64,000 bases of DNA from Magnetococcales bacterium (GTDB taxonomy: Bacteria > Pseudomonadota > Magnetococcia > Magnetococcales > JADFYX01). The DNA lies in NCBI GenBank assembly GCA_015232405.1, contig JADFZS010000005.1, positions 1 through 64,000 on the forward strand. Reading direction: 5' to 3'. Below are positions 40,616 through 49,824 of the stretch, piece by piece. The notes under the pieces were generated by a model. It did not search any database. It was given only the letters and a program-made list of their open reading frames with translations, and was not told where the DNA came from. Positions within the stretch are counted from its first letter, which is position 1; each line of letters begins with the position of its first letter. The position numbers were made by a program, and so were the translations under genes.

Positions 40616-42301
40616 CTAGTCGTTCTTTACATCTCGCCAGAGAACAACTCGGTTACGACCACTGCGTTTTCCTTCATATAGTGCTTCATCTGCCAATTTT
40701 AGTAGTTCTTCAGGTGATTTAGCTCCTGCTTCCGGGTGGGCTGAAACACCTATGCTAATGGTTACTTTTAAGCCGTCAACATTCATGTTCTCAACTCGTT
40801 GGCGAAATTTTTCTGCAACCAGATAAGCGCCCTCAGAATTGGTATTAGTTAAAATTATGCAAAACTCTTCACCACCATAACGGCAGGGAAAATCTGGTTT
40901 TCTGAAATGGCTTATAGCTTCACTTCCAAGTCTGGCTAGTACTTTATCCCCAAGGTCATGTCCGTGGGTATCATTAAATTTTTTGAAATGGTCAACATCA
41001 AAAAATATTAGTGACAGGTCTTGGTTATAGCGTATTGATCGAGAAAACTCCTTGTTTAGAATATCTTCCATGCCTCTGCGGTTGAATATTCCTGTTAACT
41101 TATCTTTAAAAGACATCTCTCTTAATTGATCTTCTAGCTGTTTCTGCTCTGTAACGTCCCTGATCATTGCCGCAGAACCAATTTTTTTATTCTGTCTATC
41201 GAATATTGTCTCGGCATGAAACTGTATTACTAGATGGTTATAGACCAAGGAATCAGGCATGTTCTTGCCATTTGTTTCCAGATAAGCGGTGACATAGTTA
41301 GGGTCATCTATGATTTGGTCAAAACCATCTGCGATAAGTTTATCAGAAGATTTGTTTAAAAGTCTTTCGGCGGCAGGGTTGACAAGAACCACCTCATCAT
41401 CTTCATTTGTGACAATAATTCCCTCTCTGGCACTAAGGATAATAGTTGATAATTTGTTGCGCTCTTTATTTAAACCATCGTGGCTTTTTTTGATTTCAGA
41501 GCTCATCATGTTGAATTGTCGAGCCATTACGCTCAATTCATCATGTTTGGTAACAGGGATGGATTGTCCATAATTACCATTTGAAACATTGCTAATAGCT
41601 GATGTAATGGACTGAACAGGTTTAACAACTATAACCCGGATTAGTACATATATTCCCGTCAAGCTCAATATAACTGATAAGAAAAGAATCTTTAGAGCTT
41701 TGCTGCGAGTATCCATTATAGCATTTTGTACAGATTCCAAAGATGTAGTTAATTTTAGTACACCACGTATTTTATCATAGGCTCCATGACATCTACGGCA
41801 CTTTTTTTCGTTTGGAATTGGAGTGAGAAATGTAAGGGTTTCTACATCTGAATTATCAAGTTTTGAGAAGTAAGAGATAGTTTTTTTTGAAGAAATGACC
41901 TCTTTTAAAAGGGGGTCATCCTTATCTAAGACACGTTTGAAAGATTCAACATCCCGGGGTAAAAACTCCTCTTCTCCGAGATTATTATTAACTTCAGTAA
42001 TTGTTTGGTTATCTTGAAAAGCTTCAGAGCCATCGTTGCGGATAATATGAAAGTCTAAAATAAGTTTTCCTTCTACAAGGTTTTCTTCAAAGTCTTTAGC
42101 AATTTCAGCCGTACCAGACAACATAATAGACTGTAAACCACGGGATACATAATCAGTCAAATTATCCATGTTTTGTCTGTGGTTATCAAGAATAGTTTTC
42201 TCTTGAAACTTAGTATAAAAAACCATCAATCCTACAAGATTGAAAAGAGTGACAACTCCCACAATAACCAGAATTTTCTGGCCTAAACTGTTATTAAACA
42301 T
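40616..42301 (-). CDS. Diguanylate cyclase with periplasmic DUF3365/Tll0287-like CxxCH domain, HAMP, PAS
   Basis: CRRCHGAYDKIRGVLKLTTSLE, HAMP, PAS, FRKPDFPCRYGGEEF (I-site plus GGEEF). Confidence 0.92.
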   Translation of the reverse strand: MFNNSLGQKILVIVGVVTLFNLVGLMVFYTKFQEKTILDNHRQNMDNLTDYVSRGLQSIMLSGTAEIAKDFEENLVEGKLILDFHIIRNDGSEAFQDNQTITEVNNNLGEEEFLPRDVESFKRVLDKDDPLLKEVISSKKTISYFSKLDNSDVETLTFLTPIPNEKKCRRCHGAYDKIRGVLKLTTSLESVQNAIMDTRSKALKILFLSVILSLTGIYVLIRVIVVKPVQSITSAISNVSNGNYGQSIPVTKHDELSVMARQFNMMSSEIKKSHDGLNKERNKLSTIILSAREGIIVTNEDDEVVLVNPAAERLLNKSSDKLIADGFDQIIDDPNYVTAYLETNGKNMPDSLVYNHLVIQFHAETIFDRQNKKIGSAAMIRDVTEQKQLEDQLREMSFKDKLTGIFNRRGMEDILNKEFSRSIRYNQDLSLIFFDVDHFKKFNDTHGHDLGDKVLARLGSEAISHFRKPDFPCRYGGEEFCIILTNTNSEGAYLVAEKFRQRVENMNVDGLKVTISIGVSAHPEAGAKSPEELLKLADEALYEGKRSGRNRVVLWRDVKND

Positions 42302-42643
42302 TTTTATAAACCCGCGGTATCGTAAACTAATAGATGCACTCTGTTTCTATATTTCATAAGTCTCAAAAATTAGAATATTGGCCTACGACAATATCACAAA
42401 TGAGAAATAAAAAAAAGCTGGCTTCCATAGCGAAAAAGATCCATCTTATTACTACTATAGGAGGTATTTTATACTGTAATCAGACCATCATCAAATTAAA
42501 TTATGTGCTCACAAAAATATTTTACTAAAAAAAGAATCATATATAAAAATATTTTGTATGTTATTGAAAAAAAACAACATAATTAGCTTCAGTCTCATTG
42601 TGTAGGACAAATTATTACATTTTTGTATAAGGTAGTCCACTTT

Positions 42644-42659
42644 TGGATTCAATTTTGCT
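42644..42659 (+). promoter_or_regulatory. Weak candidate sigma54 -24/-12 promoter
   Basis: TGGATTCAATTTTGCT: GG-N10-GC spacing preserved but -24 box is TGGATT; about 50 bp upstream of a 30-codon ORF. Confidence 0.35.
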
Positions 42660-42710
42660 CTGATTACCTACAAGACGTATCTTGTAACTACTTTTATATA
42701 GGGGGTTGTT

Positions 42711-42803
42711 ATGTTTAAGCAAGAAATCCAAGAGAGATATCTTATCGGTTTTGTTATTGCCGTCATAGTAGTAATGTGGGGAGCTGCAATAATAACCATC
42801 TAG
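42711..42803 (+). CDS. Putative 30-aa single-TM peptide
   Basis: MFKQEIQERYLIGFVIAVIVVMWGAAIITI, GGGGG just upstream of ATG; too short for the ORF track. Confidence 0.5.
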   Translation: MFKQEIQERYLIGFVIAVIVVMWGAAIITI

Positions 42804-42955
42804 TTTTGGTATTAATCAGTGTTGTTTTTCTCATTTGCATGATATTAGAATTTTGAGAAAACTTAGATATATTTTTACCAAGGAGGATTTTTTGGTCTCT
42901 TGTTCTCCTTGTTGTTCAAACCAATGCTTTGTAACAAATCTATAATGCCGGAAAA

Positions 42956-42999
42956 AACCAAGACATCTTGGTTTGCAATTTAACCAAGATGTCTTAGTT
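42956..42999. repeat. 18-bp near-perfect inverted repeat (hairpin/cruciform)
   Basis: AACCAAGACATCTTGGTT-tgcaattt-AACCAAGATGTCTTAGTT, 17/18 pairing, 8-nt loop. Confidence 0.8.
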
Positions 43000-43274
43000 G
43001 AAATATAGTTGCCACCTTAGCTTATATTTATATATTAAAATAGCAACCTTTCCAGGTTATCCCTAGATTTTCATTTGTATTTTTCTTTATCAAATATCAA
43101 AACCATAAAAAATATTGCCTGTTTTTATAGTTAAGCAACAGACCCTTTTTTGAGCCTGTTTTGTAATCAAGAATAATTCCCATTATAAAGAACCAGCATT
43201 AGTTGAATTCTCAACAGATAGAATAACAGACAAATACACAACAAAAAATACCAACAATAACAACAGGTTAAAAC

Positions 43275-43290
43275 TGGCTCCGTTCTTGCT
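43275..43290 (+). promoter_or_regulatory. Candidate sigma54 -24/-12 promoter upstream of the PilZ pair
   Basis: TGGCTCCGTTCTTGCT versus consensus TGGCACGNNNNTTGCW; exact GG-N10-GC. Confidence 0.65.
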
Positions 43291-43401
43291 ATAATATTGC
43301 TACAATACAGTTACATTGTTGATTTGTCTTAATTGTCTTTATGTATGTTTCTTTTTATTATCCTTAAGAGGAAACAAATAACTTGGAAATTGGGAGCTGC
43401 T

Positions 43402-43707
43402 ATGACTGATCAAGTTAACACAACTGCTCATAAAAAGCGTAAAGGTAGAGTGAAAGTTGTGTTTCCCATTTATCTTGAGTTGGAGAATGGGGACATAGTT
43501 TCAGGTGAAACAAAAAATATAAGTACTAGTGGCATTTTTGTCACTACTAGTTTAAAGAATTTATCAAACTACAAAGATGGTTCTTTGGGTGTTGGTAGGC
43601 TTAAGTCACGTGACGTTGAGATCAATTTTAACTGCGAAATGGTAAGGAAGACTAAAGAAGGGTTTGCCATTCGTTGGGGTGTTATTAGAAATCAATTGAT
43701 GGTTTGA
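43402..43707 (+). CDS. PilZ-like domain protein (degenerate c-di-GMP motif)
   Basis: KKRKGRVKVVFPIYLELENGDIVSGETKNISTSGIFV; GGGAG upstream of ATG 43402. Confidence 0.75.
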   Translation: MTDQVNTTAHKKRKGRVKVVFPIYLELENGDIVSGETKNISTSGIFVTTSLKNLSNYKDGSLGVGRLKSRDVEINFNCEMVRKTKEGFAIRWGVIRNQLMV

Positions 43708-43811
43708 TTAAGGTTTGAGCTTTTAACAGTGTTTATGTAGTGATTGTTAATAGTTTTTAGCTGTTTAATTTCTGCAGATAGTTGGTAATTAGATACAAGA
43801 AAGGAATTGTC

Positions 43812-44222
43812 ATGGAACAGCAACTTAATGTTTGTAACAAAGATTATCCAAACAGGGTAGCACCTCCTGCTAGAATTATGGAGAATCGACGCAAAGAGCG
43901 GTATGATCTGCGATTCCCCTTCCGCTTTGAAATGGAGAATGGAGAAATATTTCAGGGACATACTCAGGATATTAGCACTTCAGGTGTAATGTTAAATACC
44001 AATAAAAAGTCTCCTATCGGTGATGAAGTGGGTAAGGTCGGGCTTGGTCAGGTGGTATTATACAATGAAACCTATAAATTTAAGTGCAGAGTTGTAAGGC
44101 TGACAAACAAGGGTATTGCACTATATTATGATGATCATGGAATATTGGGTCATGCCATAACAATGTGTATTTACAATGAGTTGGCTGAGAAATTAAAAGT
44201 TCCAGGCGGCTTTTCTTTGTAA
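43812..44222 (+). CDS. PilZ domain protein
   Basis: RRKERYDLRFPFRFEMENGEIFQGHTQDISTSGVML: RxxxR and DxSxxG motifs; AAGGAA before ATG 43812. Confidence 0.87.
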   Translation: MEQQLNVCNKDYPNRVAPPARIMENRRKERYDLRFPFRFEMENGEIFQGHTQDISTSGVMLNTNKKSPIGDEVGKVGLGQVVLYNETYKFKCRVVRLTNKGIALYYDDHGILGHAITMCIYNELAEKLKVPGGFSL

Positions 44223-44359
44223 TAATTATTATATGTATTGGTTGTAGCTGTTAAAAAAATTTGTACTGTTCTTTGCTATAGGGTTGTTGGTTATTTATTG
44301 CAACATAATTAACAAATGGTATCCGGGCGCAATATTACAGCTACAACACGGTATAATAA

Positions 44360-46036
44360 TTATGAGTCTTTGCCATCATCTTGGTAAAAACGAATTTGGT
44401 TGCGTCCTGCTCTTTTGGCTTGATACAAGGCCTCATCAGCTTTTTTCAACATATCTTCAGGTGAAGTTCCCATATTAGGGTATATAGAAATACCTATACT
44501 GACAGTAACATTAAGACCATCCACATCCATCTCTTCAACTTTTTGCCTGAACCGTTCTGCTGCTTTTTCACAACCAGGAAACCCAGTGCTAGGCATTATC
44601 ACGCAAAACTCTTCCCCGCCATACCTACATGAGTGGTCTATATCACGGAAATGGTCGCACATTAATGAGCCAATGGATTGCAGTACCTTGTCACCCTGGT
44701 CATGACCATATTCATCATTAAATTTTTTAAAATGATCTACATCGAAAAACAGGAGAGCCAGTTGTAGATTATAACGTTTAGCTCTTTGAAACTCATCATT
44801 TAGAGCTTCATCAAACCAGCGGCGGTTGTATAGTTGGGTAAGACCGTCTGTATTTGATAGTTTTCTGAGTTTTTGTTCCAGGTTTTTCTCTTGGGTAATA
44901 TCTCTAATTAGGGCAGCAGAGCCAACTGTAGCATTTTCGTTGGTTTTGATCGTTGATATATTGATATTGAGTATTCGATTGTTGTAGACAACTGTTGGTG
45001 GAACATCATTTTGTTTTATATCTTGGAGAGCTGTAATATAATCTTGATCATCCAGAAAGTTCATAAACCCCTTTTTAGTAATTTCGCTGCTGTTTTTACC
45101 TAAAAGTCTTTCAGCTGCAGGGTTGACCAATACTATTTCGCCACCGCTATTTGTGACAATTATACCCTCTTTTGCACTGAGAATAATGGTAGTTAACTTA
45201 TCTCCCTCATTTTGTAGTTTTTGTAGAGTATTGAATAACTCTTTCCCCATGGTATTAAATGATCTTGCCATATCTGACAATTCATCATTACCGTTTACTT
45301 TAAGCTGTTGATGATAATCACCACCGGCCACATTAGCCATGGCAATAGTGATTTTGTTTATTGGTTTTACTACAGTTAGATTAATGAGGATGATAATGGA
45401 GGCACCAACAATAGTCAAAGCAACAATAAGTATGAGATATCCATTGCGTTTTGATGTAGCAATATCTTCCCTTGCCATTTCAAGAGAGGTGGTTAAACGA
45501 ATAATTCCTCGTACTTTTTCTCCTGCGCCATGGCACTTTCTACAGCCTTTCTCAGCTTTAATTGGGGCCAATATTGTTAATATATTTTCTCCTGATGTTG
45601 GGATGGTCTCATAGCTGGTAATAGCTTTACCAAGCTCAATTACCTTGAGTAATTCAGGGGTGTCTTGAGGCAATACCTGGTTTATAGTCTCTTTTTCTCT
45701 GGGTAAAAATTCCTCTTCATCTAAGCGAATGTTCACCTCTTCGATGGTTTCATTATCAAGGAAAGCCTCTTTTCCACTTTTTCGCATAATTAGGAAACTT
45801 TTTATATTTTTGGTATGTTTGATGTGGTTGGCATATGATTTGGCAATGTCAGCATCACCAGAAAGCATGATTGCTTCTAAACCTTCGTTAACAATACCAG
45901 TAAGAATGAGTGCATCACGCTCATTCTGTGCCATGATATTTTCTTCTTGCCACTGCAAATGTTGGTTTGTAATCCATACCAAGCCAATTAATATCACTAT
46001 ACCCACGAGTATAAGAATACGGTGTCCAATTTTCAT
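44360..46036 (-). CDS. Diguanylate cyclase with periplasmic DUF3365/Tll0287-like CxxCH domain, HAMP, PAS (paralog of 40616-42301)
   Basis: CRKCHGAGEKVRGIIRLTTSLE, HAMP, PAS, FRDIDHSCRYGGEEF. ORF opens at 46048 (TTG); ATG 46036 preferred. Confidence 0.92.
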   Translation of the reverse strand: MKIGHRILILVGIVILIGLVWITNQHLQWQEENIMAQNERDALILTGIVNEGLEAIMLSGDADIAKSYANHIKHTKNIKSFLIMRKSGKEAFLDNETIEEVNIRLDEEEFLPREKETINQVLPQDTPELLKVIELGKAITSYETIPTSGENILTILAPIKAEKGCRKCHGAGEKVRGIIRLTTSLEMAREDIATSKRNGYLILIVALTIVGASIIILINLTVVKPINKITIAMANVAGGDYHQQLKVNGNDELSDMARSFNTMGKELFNTLQKLQNEGDKLTTIILSAKEGIIVTNSGGEIVLVNPAAERLLGKNSSEITKKGFMNFLDDQDYITALQDIKQNDVPPTVVYNNRILNINISTIKTNENATVGSAALIRDITQEKNLEQKLRKLSNTDGLTQLYNRRWFDEALNDEFQRAKRYNLQLALLFFDVDHFKKFNDEYGHDQGDKVLQSIGSLMCDHFRDIDHSCRYGGEEFCVIMPSTGFPGCEKAAERFRQKVEEMDVDGLNVTVSIGISIYPNMGTSPEDMLKKADEALYQAKRAGRNQIRFYQDDGKDS

Positions 46037-46094
46037 TAAATGCAGCAATCCTTGATTTATTGTACTACAGACAAAACTGTGATTTTCTAGTCAT

Positions 46095-46120
46095 AAAAAT
46101 TCTCAAATTAGAGAATTTTT
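46095..46120. repeat. Perfect 10-bp inverted repeat with 6-nt loop
   Basis: AAAAATTCTC-aaatta-GAGAATTTTT between divergent genes. Confidence 0.7.
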
Positions 46121-46309
46121 TCCATCAATTCCCATAAGTGGCATAATATCATCTAGAAGAGATGTAAAACAATATACATTTCCATTTAAAGTGGTTAACA
46201 GTATACATAGTTAATTATGGTTACTATCTTGCTCGTAAAAATCTATGATGGACAAAGCTTGCACTACTTTCAAGCCATTTATACCTAATGAAACGGGGTA
46301 AAACAAATT

Positions 46310-46879
46310 ATGGGATCTAATGCTGTAGAGCGGAACAGACGAACAAATTCGTCAGCCTTTATGATAAAAAATCTCCAGCGTGTGGGAAAGGCAGCTCTAA
46401 TTGTCAGTCTGATATTAAGTGTATGTATAATTCTGGCTATATATTATTTAGAAGGTAACCAAGGCGAAAACTATATAGATGTCCTACGTTCCTTGGCGTT
46501 AACTAGAAGTCAGTTAAAACCTGTATTGCTGATGTCTGGTTTGGTGTTGGTTATCTTAACCGGAGTTGTAACATGGCTGATAGCACAGTATAGTACCAAG
46601 AGGGTTACAGGTATTCTTCACCATTTTACCATCTGTTTGCAAAAACAGGTGCAAGATGGTCCCACTCCTTTTAAAAATCAAATGCCAAGTGATATCAGAA
46701 TGGATGAACATGCTCGTTTGGTTGGTGGTGTACACCGTTTGCAATTTCACTATGATGCCATGAGTGAATTAGTAGACTTGGCAGAGGTGCAACTTGAACT
46801 TTCCAAACCTGATTTGGGAGGTGGTTTGACAAAAACTATTAAGCAACTTCGGGAGTTGGATGCGAGTGTCAAACTTTAA
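46310..46879 (+). CDS. Membrane protein with two TM helices and HAMP/coiled-coil-like tail
   Basis: Two hydrophobic segments flanking a short periplasmic loop, cytoplasmic helical tail; overlaps next gene by 20 nt. Confidence 0.75.
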   Translation: MGSNAVERNRRTNSSAFMIKNLQRVGKAALIVSLILSVCIILAIYYLEGNQGENYIDVLRSLALTRSQLKPVLLMSGLVLVILTGVVTWLIAQYSTKRVTGILHHFTICLQKQVQDGPTPFKNQMPSDIRMDEHARLVGGVHRLQFHYDAMSELVDLAEVQLELSKPDLGGGLTKTIKQLRELDASVKL

Positions 46880-47642
46880 TATCATAATTATTTTTTGTAT
46901 TGCTGTTGGTGGTCTATTTCTCGGTTTAGATGGTAAAGGAACAGATGGTGGGCATTTGGCATCCAGTAGTTGTAACGGCTGTCATGTTGCCGAAAAAGTT
47001 GATACAAACAACGCCTCTGTTCTTGTTGCTGCTCAGGAAAGATTGTGTGGTGATTGTCATGCTAAAGCGATCAAGATGAGCCACCCTTCCGGTTTTACTC
47101 CAAACCATGCACTACCCACAGAGTTTCCACTTGATTGGAAAGGGGATCTTACATGCAGTTCATGTCATTTAATCCATGACCATAAACCCGGCCTGCTGCG
47201 TAGCCATTCAACTGGATTAGATTTTTGTCTGCAGTGTCATCCCAAACAGTTTTTTGAAGATATGTCTGATGGGGGAGTATCAGTGGCTGGTACAGGTCAC
47301 CTTGATGCTTCTGAAGATATTGAAGGTGTTGAATTGGACTCCTTTTCCCTACAGTGTATGGGGTGTCATGGTGAACAAGGTGATAGTAAAAGGGTTGATG
47401 TAAGTGCCAGAGGCCTGTTACGACACACAAGTAGCTCGATGAACCACCCAATTGGAGTCTCATATAATCAGTCTGCTACCTTTGGTGGGTATCGAGCTTT
47501 GACCCAACTCCCTGAGTCGATTGTTCTGCCTAATGGCAAACTTTCTTGTGTTTCATGTCATTATGGATATAGCAAAAAGCATGGCGGTCTTGTTATAGCC
47601 AATAATTATTCAAATCTTTGCCAAACCTGTCATGATTTATAG
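46860..47642 (+). CDS. Multiheme c-type cytochrome (seven CxxCH motifs)
   Basis: Signal peptide; CNGCH, CGDCH, CSSCH, CLQCH, CMGCH, CVSCH, CQTCH. Confidence 0.94.
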   Translation: MRVSNFNIIIIFCIAVGGLFLGLDGKGTDGGHLASSSCNGCHVAEKVDTNNASVLVAAQERLCGDCHAKAIKMSHPSGFTPNHALPTEFPLDWKGDLTCSSCHLIHDHKPGLLRSHSTGLDFCLQCHPKQFFEDMSDGGVSVAGTGHLDASEDIEGVELDSFSLQCMGCHGEQGDSKRVDVSARGLLRHTSSSMNHPIGVSYNQSATFGGYRALTQLPESIVLPNGKLSCVSCHYGYSKKHGGLVIANNYSNLCQTCHDL

Positions 47643-47656
47643 GAGGTATTGGTATT

Positions 47657-48283
47657 GTGACTAAAAATAAAAAAAGAACAATTCATGAAGGTAGGTCAAT
47701 TTTAGCCATACCATTTACGAGCAAGATTCAACGATATTTTGATTTTTATATTCAAAAACGTTTGCTTTTTGCTTTGGTTTTAATGGAAGTTTCGCTAGTC
47801 GTTGCAAGTGTAGTCTATCTATATTTCCGCTTTCATAACATTATTAATGAGAGTTTTTACCGTATTCACCAACTTCCTCATTCTGTGCAAGCCATATTTT
47901 TGGAGGAGACAGGAAAGGTTATTTTATATCTTCTAGCTATCAATCTACTGGCCTTGCTTATTGCAGATCGCTGGTGGGTCAGGTATATCAGAAGCGTTCT
48001 AAGCTCTTTTGGTATGCTAGCTGATAAAATGGCTGACTTGGATCTAAGAATCGATCAGGAGCTAGAAGCCAAGCATGAATCGTTGGATATGATGCTGAAC
48101 TGGAGAAAAGGGGAGAGGGAACGAGCAAAAAATATTCGTACTTTTATAAGCCAGCTTGAATCTCCAGAGTTACTTACAGACGAAACAGCAAGACAAAAGA
48201 TGCTCCTGTCCTTAAAAGGGTTAAGGGCTACTCTTCCTCCTTACAGCCGACGTTATATTGGTCGTTTGGACAAATCGAAATAA
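47657..48283 (+). CDS. Membrane protein with two TM helices and HAMP/coiled-coil-like tail
   Basis: GTG start 15 nt after the cytochrome; two TM segments; charged helical C-terminus. Confidence 0.75.
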   Translation: MTKNKKRTIHEGRSILAIPFTSKIQRYFDFYIQKRLLFALVLMEVSLVVASVVYLYFRFHNIINESFYRIHQLPHSVQAIFLEETGKVILYLLAINLLALLIADRWWVRYIRSVLSSFGMLADKMADLDLRIDQELEAKHESLDMMLNWRKGERERAKNIRTFISQLESPELLTDETARQKMLLSLKGLRATLPPYSRRYIGRLDKSK

Positions 48284-48368
48284 ACGATTGTTTAAGTTGC
48301 CGAAGTGACTGATAAAGGAAAATGAGGGATAAGATAGTATCCGTCGAGTTAACATCATCAGTAAAAAA

Positions 48369-48409
48369 ATAGAGCTTGTTCATCTTTTTGATAAATGAAC
48401 AAGCTCTAT
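48369..48409. terminator. Terminator between convergent genes
   Basis: ATAGAGCTTGTTCAT-cttttt-gataa-ATGAACAAGCTCTAT, perfect 15-bp stem; T-run follows on the minus strand. Confidence 0.85.
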
Positions 48410-48431
48410 ATCAATCACAAGAAGAAAATAA

Positions 48432-49808
48432 TTATTCTGCTTCTTTTGGTTTTGTAGGGAATATTCTGGCTACACCACCAAAACTTCCAACCCACATACT
48501 CTTGTCATTTGCAAATGCCATAGAAAAGACATTGTTTGAAAATAGGCCATCGGAAGTGGTCAAGATGTTAAATCCAGTTGCCTTTTTCTGTGCTAAACCT
48601 TTGCTAGTACCTACCCATAAAGAGTTTTGTTCATCTTGATGCAACATGAAAATAAAATTGGATGGTAGACCATCATCCATTGTGAAATTAGTCCATTTTT
48701 TGCCATCAAACTTTGAAAGACCAGCACCCCATGTTCCACACCAGACATTGCCATCTTTGTCCACTTCCATGGATATGATGTAATTTGGGTTGTAAGCTGT
48801 GGTTACATTGGCTAAACCCTGTTCGGATTTTTGCCGTGCGTGGTGGCTGGATGTCTTGCCAGGGTCTTGCATGCTGTCATTTTGTTTTTTAGCCATTTCA
48901 TATCCAATTCCAAGGCCATCATCATGGGTCCATTTGCTCCATTTATCATTTACAAAACGACCAAGACCACCTTCTGTTGCTAGCCAAACTTCACCATTTT
49001 TACCCTCTGCCAGACCATAAACCCAATCATTTGGTAAACCACCTTTTGTACTTTCAACAGTGAAGGTCTCCCATTTTGATCTATCATCTAGGTTACCGCC
49101 TTTAATCCGGTTGGCTCCAGACCAGGTTGCGATCCAAACATCACCATTTTTCATCTCTTGGACATCATAGATAAAAGCATCACCAAGCCCATCAGGTATA
49201 TTGTAGGCTTTCCAGCTTTTTTTCTCAGTGTCGTATACTGAAAGTCCACCACCATAAGTACCTACTGTAATCTTGTTTTTACCAAGACGACCGATGTGGA
49301 ATACACCATTAGCTACCAAACTGCCGTTACGAACATCAAATAGTTTATAGTCTTCGGTTTTAATGTCATAACGGATAACTCCCCCGGATGTTCCTACCCA
49401 GACAAAAGTATCATCGACAAGCATATCTTTGACATTACGATTGCCAACCCGGAAATGGTTGAATTTAACATTGCTCTTCTTAACAACAGGTGCTTGGGCA
49501 GCAGCTTCTGGGCGCCCTGGGTGTCCACCCTGATTCCTGACTCCAGGTTTTAATGGTCCTACACCTGCAGCTGCCATTCTTTGAAGCGCAGCTGCATCAG
49601 ATTGTGAAGATTGTGGTTGTTGAGGTCGTTGTATAGGCTGAATTGGCTGTGCAGGCTGTACAGGTTTTCTTGCAACTTGCTGAACCTGTTGAGGAGGTGC
49701 AGTTTCTTTACCCTTTTTCATTCCTATGAAGAAGGCTCCTGTTACCATTCCTAACACCAATACAGCACCAACGATGGTGAGAATTAGAGGTTTTTTGCTA
49801 GAATTCAA
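48432..49808 (-). CDS. Membrane-anchored seven-motif beta-propeller (two-component-regulator-propeller type)
   Basis: N-terminal TM anchor, Pro/Gln-rich linker, seven WxGT-like blades (VWVGTSGGVIRYD ... MWVGSFGGVARI). TTG at 49808 preceded by AAGGAG is a better start than ORF start 49886. Confidence 0.85.
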   Translation of the reverse strand: MNSSKKPLILTIVGAVLVLGMVTGAFFIGMKKGKETAPPQQVQQVARKPVQPAQPIQPIQRPQQPQSSQSDAAALQRMAAAGVGPLKPGVRNQGGHPGRPEAAAQAPVVKKSNVKFNHFRVGNRNVKDMLVDDTFVWVGTSGGVIRYDIKTEDYKLFDVRNGSLVANGVFHIGRLGKNKITVGTYGGGLSVYDTEKKSWKAYNIPDGLGDAFIYDVQEMKNGDVWIATWSGANRIKGGNLDDRSKWETFTVESTKGGLPNDWVYGLAEGKNGEVWLATEGGLGRFVNDKWSKWTHDDGLGIGYEMAKKQNDSMQDPGKTSSHHARQKSEQGLANVTTAYNPNYIISMEVDKDGNVWCGTWGAGLSKFDGKKWTNFTMDDGLPSNFIFMLHQDEQNSLWVGTSKGLAQKKATGFNILTTSDGLFSNNVFSMAFANDKSMWVGSFGGVARIFPTKPKEAE

Positions 49809-49824
49809 TGTGCTCTCCTTGGAT

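Noticed and set aside
42895-42915. CAAGGAG...CTCCTTG 7-bp inverted repeat near 42.9 kb
   Set aside because: Short stem with an 18-nt loop; it probably arises by chance next to the much stronger repeat at 42956-42999.
46248-46264. TGGACAAAGCTTGCA as a sigma54 promoter for the cytochrome cassette
   Set aside because: GG to GC spacing is 9 not 10 nt, which normally abolishes sigma54 recognition.
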